Assembly (NCBI GenBank): GCA_902463835.1
Contig: CABQGZ010000142.1
Span: 1 to 7,770, forward strand
Length of the DNA stretch: 7,770 nucleotides
Direction of reading: 5' to 3'
Source: an uncultured Lachnospiraceae bacterium
Lineage (GTDB): Bacteria > Bacillota > Clostridia > Lachnospirales > Lachnospiraceae
Under the pieces are notes generated by a model. It did no database searches, was not told the origin of the DNA, and saw only the letters and a program-made list of their open reading frames with translations. A program made the position numbers and the translations under genes. Of this stretch, positions 1-5,700 are shown piece by piece; the stretch's first letter is position 1, and each line of letters starts with the position of its first letter.

Positions 1-3000
1 TGGTGGTGTGACAATCGGGGAACAGACTGTGGATGAAGTGCCGGAAAAGGACGAGAATCTTGCACCTAAATACAAAAAAGTGTCCGCAAGCAGCTATCAT
101 GATGACTTTACCCCGGATAAGGCGGTAAACGGAGATATGCAGCAAAGCGCCAGCGGTTACGGATGGGTATCCAAGCGTCCCCAGGATTCTGAGGAGGGCG
201 GAGTAGCCGGTGTACAGGATTTCTGGCTGCAGCTGGAATTCGAGGAAGCCATCACCATCGGAAGATACGTAGTGAAGGGTGATGGAGCAGTTCGTGATAC
301 TGAAGAAGGAAGAGGAAACAATTCCAAGGCCTTCGAACTGCAGGTGAGTGAGAATGGAACTGACTGGACAGCGGTTGATACGGTAACAGATAATGCAGAA
401 AGTATATTTGACAGGGATCTGGATTCTGCTGTAACAGCAAAATATGTCCGTCTGTATATCACTGAGGCCACACAGGGGCTGGATGATAACGCACGGACAA
501 ATCCCCGTGCCAGAATCGGACAGTTTGAACTTTACGCAAATCCGAAAAATGCAAATCTGGCAGTGATATGCGAAGAGGTTACAGCTAGTAGCTATCACGA
601 CGCATTTACTCCGGAACTTGCAGTAAACGGCGTGATCGAGGATAATCCAAATGGAAATATGTGGGTGTCTTCGCGTCCCCAGGATAATGGGGCGAATAAG
701 CAAAATGGAGAGAAGGATTTCTGGCTGCAGTTAAAATTCACAGAGCCGATTACCATTGGAAGATATGTGGTGAAGAGTGACGCTTTCGTGAGAGGTGCTG
801 CACAGGCTGAAAATACGACAAGCGATTTTCAGCTGCAGGTAAGTGACGATGGTGTTGAATGGCGCACTGTGGATGAAGTGGTTGGCAACAAGGAAGCGGC
901 ATTTGATACCAATCTGGAACAGGCGGTGGAGGCCTCCTATGTAAGATTGTATATCACGAAAGGAAACCAGGGAAATACCTGGGATTCCCAGAGCAATCCC
1001 AGGGCGAGAGTTGCAGAATTTGAACTTTATGCTCATGCAAAAACAGCAGAAGATGAGCCGGTAGTGGTGGAGTCGAAGAATCTTGCGTTAAATAAGCCAA
1101 TTCAGGTAAGCGGATACATTCATAATCCCGGAACGCCATATCATTCTCCGGGAGAAATGCTGGTAGATGGAGACGCATCAAAAAAATGGTGCGCTACTGC
1201 CAATGAAAATGCAGATAAAACATCCATCTATTGGGCAGTGCTTGACTTAGGAGAAGCAAAAGACATTTCCCGCTGGGTAGTGAAGCATGCACAGGCAGGC
1301 GGAGAAGGTGCAAACTACAATACAAGAGACTTTAAGCTGCAGTATGCAACGAAAGAAAATCCGGATCCGGCCAATAATGATGACTGGGTAGATGCAGATG
1401 TGGTGGAAGGAAATACAGCGGCAATCACAGACCGTAACCTGGAAACTGCAATCAAGGCACGTTATGTAAGACTTCATGTTACAAAAGCTACACAGGATAA
1501 TAACAATGCAGTTCGTATTTACGAGTGGGAGCTGTATGCAGATCCGAAAGATCCCAATACGGAATTCTATGAGAAACAGGATATTTTAAATGCTGAGATT
1601 CAGACAAGACAGGAATTGGCGGAGACAGCTACAGAGATGAAGACCTGGTTATCCATGGATAAGAATATCATGGTAACAGAATTGAGATCAAACGGTTCTA
1701 AGGATGCTTTGTTCCAGGTAGATACATGGGCGTCTGCCAATGATAAGACAAACAAGCCAATTACAGCAGTCAATGATGATGCAAGTGTAACAATTACAAG
1801 ACGCACAAAAAACACAGCGCCGGGAAATGAAAATGCGCATGTTTCTGAAGCAGCTTTGTCTACAAAGATTATTGGCGCGGATGATGTGAAAGCATTTTCT
1901 GACAATGCAGCCGGAAAAGGAAACTTAAAATTCTTGCTGAAAGCAGGAGAGACGGTATACATCGTGACTGCTGTTGGCGGTGGCGGAAGAACTTATAAGA
2001 GCGACGGCAAAACCTTATGGGATGATGCGGTGATACCTGTTATAGAAGCACAGAGTCTCTTAGCGGAAGTAACCGATGAAAATGCAGTAGCACAATTAAA
2101 CAGTGACCGTCAGGCTTGGTGGAAGGACTTCTGGAGCGATTCTTATATCGATTTCGGTACAGAAGATGCACAGCTTAACAAGATTCAGAAATATTACTAT
2201 GGCGCTCAGTATTTATTGGGAAGCGCATCGAAGGAAGGCGAGCTGGCACCGGGACTTTACGGCGTATGGCACACAACAGATGGTGCAAGCTGGAGTTCTG
2301 ACTATCATTTGAACTACAACTTTATTTCTACCTTCTATGGAACAAACTCAAGCAACAGACCGGAATTGGCTCTTTCTGCTGTACAGGCACTTCTGGATTA
2401 CGTGCCGGAAGGACAGAGACGTGCAACTTCTACAGAGGAGCTTAAGAGAATCCGAAGAGATTTTGTAGAAATGAAGGTTGCAAAAGGCGACATTGATCCG
2501 GTAAATGGTATCGAAGGCGCAATCCTGTTCCCGGTAGGTATTGGACCCTGGGGCATGACAACCGATAATGTATACTTAAATGAAGCGTTAGACGCCGCAT
2601 ATAATTCTTACGTGATGACGCAGTATTATGACTATACCATGGATACAGAATTCTTAATGGCAAACAGCTACGAAGTATACAACTATATGAAACAGGCTGT
2701 GGCATTCTATGAAGCATGGCTGGAAAAAGAAGACACAGACGAAAATGAGGATGGATACAAATATGTCCTTTACGCGGGCTTTAACGAAGGATCCTGGGCA
2801 ATTAACCCGGCAGTAGAGCTTGCAGCATTGAAAAATACGATCAAGCACTTGATTCAGTTCAGTGAGGATCTGGGACTGGATGAAACCAAGAGAGCAAACT
2901 GGATTAATATTTATGAACATCTGGGAGCACAGCCCACAACTGTAGTAAATGGAAAAATCGTTCTTGCGTTAGGTGAAAAGCAGTGGAACGGAAGTGCATG

Positions 3001-5479
3001 GGTAGACCTTCCAAGCCCGATACCGGGAGATGGAAATGCCATTCCTCTGGATGCAGTGGTTCCGGGAAATGTATACAATTATTTCTCATCACCAGAGGAT
3101 CTTCAGATTGTACGCGATACCATTTCTGTATTCTCAGACAGAGGTGCATGGGGACAGATCAATAACTTCCCGAGATTGTTCCAGGAAGCTGTAAAATCAA
3201 GGTATGATATTGCTACGGTAGTTACAAAGCTTTGCAATGTGATTGACAGTCAGATGGCGGCGAACCTGAGAATCAATGATAATACGCACGGTATCGAGAA
3301 ATCCGGGGCGACAGAAGCGATTAACAGCATGATGCTGATAAGCGAGGATGGAATAACAAAGATTTTCCCAAACTGGTATGCAGATAAGGATGCAAAGTTC
3401 GCGAATCTGCGTGCAAGAGGAGCATTTACAATTTCTGCAGAATATGACGGAACAGCCCAGGAAGCAAAAAATGTGACTGTCACAAGTGAGGCAGGCGCTG
3501 ATATGACTCTGGTAGTCCCATGGGCGGAAGGAGCCATTGTTAAGGATTCCAATGGAAATATTGTGAAGACGACAGCAGGAACGATTCCAAACTGGCCGGA
3601 TGAGAAGACGGTTACATTCGCAACAACAGAAGGAGAGACATATACTGTTGAAAAGGGAGATGAGGAACCGGTTCGTAAGTTGCAGTTGAGGGTGGATGGA
3701 GACAGTTTTGCAGCAGGTGGATATGGCGAAGAAAAGTCATTCCCTGTAATGGTTGCAGAGGCCCTGGATGATGTGCTAACGAACAAAGCGGTAGGCGGAT
3801 GGATGATCAATAATGCATGGCAGCAGATGATCAATCAAGGAGAACGTTATCTGAACACACCTTCGCCATATGATGTACATTTGATTAATCTGGGTTACAA
3901 TGATGTTCGTAAGAATGGAAATAAGCCTAATTTTGCAGAAGAGACGGCTCATCGCGTGAAAGCTATGATAGCGTATATGAGTCTTGGAAGTATCAGAGAT
4001 GAGAATGATTCATCTATTACCTGGAGTGGTGACTGGATTAATAACCGGCTGGGCGCTGATGCACAGGGACAGAATCTGAAATATACAGGGACGCCGAATG
4101 CCGCTGCAAGCTTTACGATAGGGGGAGATACACTTACCATTGGAACATTTATTCTTGCAGCAAATGGTGGAACATTAAAGGTTGAAGTTGACGGCCAGGT
4201 GAAGTTTGAAGAACGGATGCAGGGAGGCGATTCAGGATATTCTCCTTCTGCAATCGTACTGGACGGGCTTGGCGAAGGAAGCCATGATGTGGTGGTATCT
4301 AAGAGCGACAGCGGAAATGGATTTATATACATTGATTATATTGGGACGCAGAATAAAGTGACGCCTAAGATATTAGTGAATTCCATCACATACATGCGTG
4401 AAGATCAATATAGTCAGTTCCCAGGCTGGACGAATGGAAGCAAGGCCGTAGCTGATGCAACAAATGCAGCATTAAAGAATATGATATCGGATATGTTTGA
4501 TGACAATGTGATATTGGTAGATCAGAGTAGTTTTGATCCAAATGTATTAGAAGATGTACTTTGTGCGGATTTGGTTCATCCGAATACTGCCGGTCATAAG
4601 ATTATGGCGTCGAATATTTTATCGGCTTATGAGGGAAAAGAAGAACCAGAAAAGCCAAGCAAGAATACGTTAAAATATTTCCTGGATAAGGCAAAAGGCC
4701 ATGTGGCCAACGGTGATACAGAGGATCTGATTGAGTTTGTAAAGAACTTATTTACAGAGGCCATCGCAGAGGGCGACACAGTGATGGCGAACGACGATGC
4801 AACGTATGAGGAGATCATGAATGCAACGGTGAAGCTTATGCTTGCAATAAATGCTCTGGACATGAAAGCGGCGGATAAGCGTGATCTTCAGATGGCATTG
4901 GAACTGGCAGCTGGAATCGATCTGACAAAATACGTGGAAGCAGGACAGGCGGAATTCCTTGCGGCGAAAACAGCAGGACAGGCCGTGCTGGATGACGGAA
5001 ATGTATTCCAGCCGGAGGTAGATGAAGCCTGGGGCGCATTGGTTGAAGTTATGGGCAATCTTCGTCTGAAAGCTGATAAAAGTACGCTGGAATATCTCCT
5101 GAACAGCGTGAAAGATCTGGATCTGAACAAGTACACGGAGGAAAGCGTAGCTGTATTTAAGGCGGTACTGGCAAGAGCGGAGGCAGTGATGCAGGATGAA
5201 ACATTATCAGAAGACGATCAGAAGATCGTCAACGATATGGTTGCGGCGCTGGCAGAGGCAAAGGATCAGTTAGAGCCAAAAACGAGTTCCTCGGGTGACG
5301 AGAACAACGGAACCGATGATGGTAAGACGGATGCGAATAATTCCAACAATTCCCAGGAGAGCAATTCCCCTAAGACGGGAGATATGGACGGTATCTGCTT
5401 CCTGCTGTTCGCCATGATGGCTAGCTTAGGGTTGTGTGTATTCGCAGGAACAAATGTATGGAGAAAAAAGAATAGATAA
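1..5479 (+). CDS. Sortase-anchored multidomain GH95-like glycosidase / SGNH esterase with three F5/8C domains (5' partial; gene A)
   Basis: Probable surface enzyme for trimming complex glycans. The reading frame is open at the left edge (codons from base 2) and ends at TAA 5477-5479. The GTG at base 8 is not a credible start: it has no ribosome site and aligns with residue 114 of gene B, so about 113 residues lie upstream. Numbering here counts that GTG as residue 1 (1823 residues visible). Order: F5/8C domains at about 18-179, 183-344 and 357-513; beta-sandwich remainder 518-690; GH95-like barrel and C-terminal sandwich about 695-1218; SGNH esterase 1224-1541 with an inserted beta-rich module 1335-1447; FIVAR-like repeats 1553-1758; polar linker 1759-1786; SPKTG anchor 1787-1823. 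Family knowledge: GH95 enzymes are alpha-L-fucosidases or galactosidases, and SGNH enzymes often remove acetyl esters. The exact substrate is unknown. The frame is intact, with no sign of decay. A GH95-like family outside GH95 proper is the main alternative. Confidence 0.9.
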   Translation, partial: GGVTIGEQTVDEVPEKDENLAPKYKKVSASSYHDDFTPDKAVNGDMQQSASGYGWVSKRPQDSEEGGVAGVQDFWLQLEFEEAITIGRYVVKGDGAVRDTEEGRGNNSKAFELQVSENGTDWTAVDTVTDNAESIFDRDLDSAVTAKYVRLYITEATQGLDDNARTNPRARIGQFELYANPKNANLAVICEEVTASSYHDAFTPELAVNGVIEDNPNGNMWVSSRPQDNGANKQNGEKDFWLQLKFTEPITIGRYVVKSDAFVRGAAQAENTTSDFQLQVSDDGVEWRTVDEVVGNKEAAFDTNLEQAVEASYVRLYITKGNQGNTWDSQSNPRARVAEFELYAHAKTAEDEPVVVESKNLALNKPIQVSGYIHNPGTPYHSPGEMLVDGDASKKWCATANENADKTSIYWAVLDLGEAKDISRWVVKHAQAGGEGANYNTRDFKLQYATKENPDPANNDDWVDADVVEGNTAAITDRNLETAIKARYVRLHVTKATQDNNNAVRIYEWELYADPKDPNTEFYEKQDILNAEIQTRQELAETATEMKTWLSMDKNIMVTELRSNGSKDALFQVDTWASANDKTNKPITAVNDDASVTITRRTKNTAPGNENAHVSEAALSTKIIGADDVKAFSDNAAGKGNLKFLLKAGETVYIVTAVGGGGRTYKSDGKTLWDDAVIPVIEAQSLLAEVTDENAVAQLNSDRQAWWKDFWSDSYIDFGTEDAQLNKIQKYYYGAQYLLGSASKEGELAPGLYGVWHTTDGASWSSDYHLNYNFISTFYGTNSSNRPELALSAVQALLDYVPEGQRRATSTEELKRIRRDFVEMKVAKGDIDPVNGIEGAILFPVGIGPWGMTTDNVYLNEALDAAYNSYVMTQYYDYTMDTEFLMANSYEVYNYMKQAVAFYEAWLEKEDTDENEDGYKYVLYAGFNEGSWAINPAVELAALKNTIKHLIQFSEDLGLDETKRANWINIYEHLGAQPTTVVNGKIVLALGEKQWNGSAWVDLPSPIPGDGNAIPLDAVVPGNVYNYFSSPEDLQIVRDTISVFSDRGAWGQINNFPRLFQEAVKSRYDIATVVTKLCNVIDSQMAANLRINDNTHGIEKSGATEAINSMMLISEDGITKIFPNWYADKDAKFANLRARGAFTISAEYDGTAQEAKNVTVTSEAGADMTLVVPWAEGAIVKDSNGNIVKTTAGTIPNWPDEKTVTFATTEGETYTVEKGDEEPVRKLQLRVDGDSFAAGGYGEEKSFPVMVAEALDDVLTNKAVGGWMINNAWQQMINQGERYLNTPSPYDVHLINLGYNDVRKNGNKPNFAEETAHRVKAMIAYMSLGSIRDENDSSITWSGDWINNRLGADAQGQNLKYTGTPNAAASFTIGGDTLTIGTFILAANGGTLKVEVDGQVKFEERMQGGDSGYSPSAIVLDGLGEGSHDVVVSKSDSGNGFIYIDYIGTQNKVTPKILVNSITYMREDQYSQFPGWTNGSKAVADATNAALKNMISDMFDDNVILVDQSSFDPNVLEDVLCADLVHPNTAGHKIMASNILSAYEGKEEPEKPSKNTLKYFLDKAKGHVANGDTEDLIEFVKNLFTEAIAEGDTVMANDDATYEEIMNATVKLMLAINALDMKAADKRDLQMALELAAGIDLTKYVEAGQAEFLAAKTAGQAVLDDGNVFQPEVDEAWGALVEVMGNLRLKADKSTLEYLLNSVKDLDLNKYTEESVAVFKAVLARAEAVMQDETLSEDDQKIVNDMVAALAEAKDQLEPKTSSSGDENNGTDDGKTDANNSNNSQESNSPKTGDMDGICFLLFAMMASLGLCVFAGTNVWRKKNR
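59..1039 (+). repeat. Internal duplication: F5/8C (discoidin-like) domains 1 and 2 of gene A
   Basis: Two consecutive domains of about 162 residues (18-179 and 183-344) align along their whole length. Shared landmarks are ASSYHD-x-FTP near the start, AVNG, WVS-x-RPQD, DFWLQL, PITIGRYVVK (AITIGRYVVK in copy 1), LQVS, YVRLYIT, NPRAR and FELYA at the end. The F5/8C fold is a jelly roll that usually binds terminal sugars; in carbohydrate enzymes it corresponds to CBM32-like modules. By eye more than half of the residues are identical, so this looks like a recent tandem module duplication. Ligand specificity cannot be assigned from sequence. Confidence 0.85.
1076..1546 (+). other. F5/8C domain 3 of gene A (N-L-A-L-N-K-P type)
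   Basis: Residues 357-513 form a third discoidin-like jelly roll of the classical type. It opens with NLALNKPIQVSG, continues with LVDGDASKKWCA and WAVLDLGEAKDISRWVV, and closes with ARYVRLHVT and YEWELYA. It differs from domains 1 and 2 but is the counterpart of domain 2 in gene B, which opens NLALNKPIKYCSA and has a STKWCS motif. The likely role is carbohydrate binding near the catalytic barrel; the ligand is unknown. Confidence 0.85.
1559..3661 (+). other. GH95-like glycosidase module of gene A (rest of beta-sandwich, barrel, C-terminal sandwich)
   Basis: Residues 518-1218. The beta-sandwich resumes at EFYEKQDILNAEIQTRQE and gives way to the helical barrel near WWKDFW (704-709). The D-Y-H-L-N-Y-N-F stretch (765-772) lies where GH95 enzymes carry their N-I-N substrate and water-positioning asparagines. 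N-E-G-S-W (926-930) offers Glu927 as a candidate general acid. THGIEKSGATEAIN (1093-1106) and a following L-I-S-E-D-G-I-T-K-I-F-P-N-W stretch resemble the region of GH95 barrels that leads into the C-terminal sandwich. Fold assignment is from recalled family motifs. The family number and the catalytic residues are inference, and the enzyme could belong to a GH95-like family with a different specificity. Confidence 0.65.
3677..4630 (+). other. SGNH/GDSL esterase domain of gene A
   Basis: Residues 1224-1541 contain the hallmark SGNH blocks in order: G-D-S with the nucleophile Ser1233 (1231-1233), the block II glycine in AVGGW (1261-1265), G-Y-N-D with Asn1298 (1296-1299), and D-L-V-H-P with Asp1521 and His1524 (1521-1525). 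All four catalytic elements are present, so the domain should be active. In surface glycosidases such domains usually remove O-acetyl groups from sugars, including sialic acids and acetylated plant or mucin glycans; which of these applies is not visible. Blocks III and V are more widely spaced than usual because another module is inserted between them. Confidence 0.85.
4010..4348 (+). other. Beta-rich insertion inside the SGNH domain
   Basis: Residues 1335-1447 interrupt the esterase between the G-Y-N-D and D-x-x-H blocks. They start ITWSGDW, have a hydrophobic strand with SFTIGGDTLTIG, then GGTLKVEVDGQV, then GLGEGSHDVVV, and end FIYIDYIG. This alternation of Gly-rich turns and beta strands resembles the small jelly-roll module of the ITYSGSW / VDG / G-x-H-x-V type often attached to carbohydrate esterases. 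The likely role is to bind the sugar chain next to the esterase active site. The assignment is by pattern only. Confidence 0.6.
4664..5281 (+). repeat. Three FIVAR-like helical repeats forming a wall stalk
   Basis: Residues 1553-1758 fall into three units of about 69 residues (1553-1621, 1622-1689, 1690-1758). Each has a leading Lys/Asp/Thr-Leu helix, a Y-T/V-E or equivalent turn, an Ala-rich middle helix, and a last helix with A-x-x-L. Units 2 and 3 are the clearest pair (DLTKYVEAG against DLNKYTEES). Repeats of this kind in Gram-positive surface proteins act as spacers that lift catalytic domains off the peptidoglycan. Unit 1 is divergent and longer in its middle loop. Confidence 0.75.
5366..5479 (+). 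other. C-terminal SPKTG sortase sorting signal
   Basis: Residues 1787-1791 read SPKTG, followed by Asp, a hydrophobic segment (about 1795-1818) and the basic tail RKKNR before the stop. This is the full three-part cell-wall sorting signal, with Ser replacing the Leu of LPxTG. Cleavage is expected between Thr1790 and Gly1791. SPxTG-type signals are known sortase substrates in Clostridia, for example in Clostridioides difficile. The preceding Asn/Ser/Asp/Gly-rich linker (1759-1786) is typical of the wall-spanning segment. Confidence 0.9.
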
Positions 5480-5504
5480 TCTGTATTGAGCAGATGGCAT
5501 AGAG

Positions 5505-5544
5505 AAGAAGCTGTGGTACTAAAATGGTGCTTCAGCTTCTTTCT
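5505..5544 (+). terminator. Probable intrinsic terminator after gene A
   Basis: The arms AAGAAGCTG (5505-5513) and CAGCTTCTT (5533-5541) pair perfectly over nine bases. After a T/T mismatch an inner helix GGTAC/GTGCT (5515-5519 with 5527-5531, including two G-U pairs) closes a seven-base loop. The 3' arm continues into TCT, giving a U-rich end, although the T-run is interrupted by C. It lies 25 bases past the stop of gene A. It probably separates the two transcripts or attenuates read-through. Confidence 0.7.
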
Positions 5545-5582
5545 AAAATATCCAACAAGTTTTTGAGACGCAATAAGGAGAT

Positions 5583-5589
5583 GGAGGAG
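5583..5589 (+). promoter_or_regulatory. Ribosome binding site of gene B
   Basis: GGAGGAG lies six bases before ATG 5596 and fixes that start. An in-frame ATG at 5581 overlaps the start of this site and has AAGGAG (5575-5580) directly against it with no spacer, so it is a poor initiator. No convincing sigma-A promoter is visible between the hairpin and this site. Confidence 0.85.
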
Positions 5590-5595
5590 AGAAAC

Positions 5596-5700
5596 ATGAG
5601 AAGAAACAAATTGTGGAAGCGTGCGCTTGCAGGGACTCTGGTATTCAGTATGTCTGTGGGTATGTTATTTACCGGCCAAGTTCCAGGGAATGTGCAGGCG
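5596..5700 (+). other. Sec signal peptide of gene B
   Basis: Residues 1-35: a basic start (MRRNKLWKR), a hydrophobic core around ALAGTLVFSMSVGMLF, and a VQA site with cleavage expected after Ala35, before AETTDAEW. No YSIRK motif, lipobox Cys or twin-arginine pattern is seen, so ordinary Sec export is expected. Confidence 0.85.

Noticed and set aside
8..10. GTG as the true start of gene A
   Set aside because: The frame is open upstream to the window edge, no ribosome site precedes it, there is no signal peptide after it, and the position aligns with residue 114 of gene B, well inside the protein.
3250..3834. A 194-codon open frame on the minus strand
   Set aside because: It lies wholly within the coding sequence of gene A, across the glycosidase-esterase junction, shows low-complexity Ser/Pro/Ala composition typical of an antisense shadow, and has no recognisable motif.
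5563..5568. TTGAGA as a -35 box for gene B
   Set aside because: A spacing of about 17 bases would put the -10 in the ribosome binding site, where no TATAAT-like sequence exists.
5581..5583. In-frame ATG 15 bases upstream as the start of gene B
   Set aside because: AAGGAG abuts it with no spacer, while GGAGGAG stands at proper distance from ATG 5596; the later start also gives a normal signal peptide.
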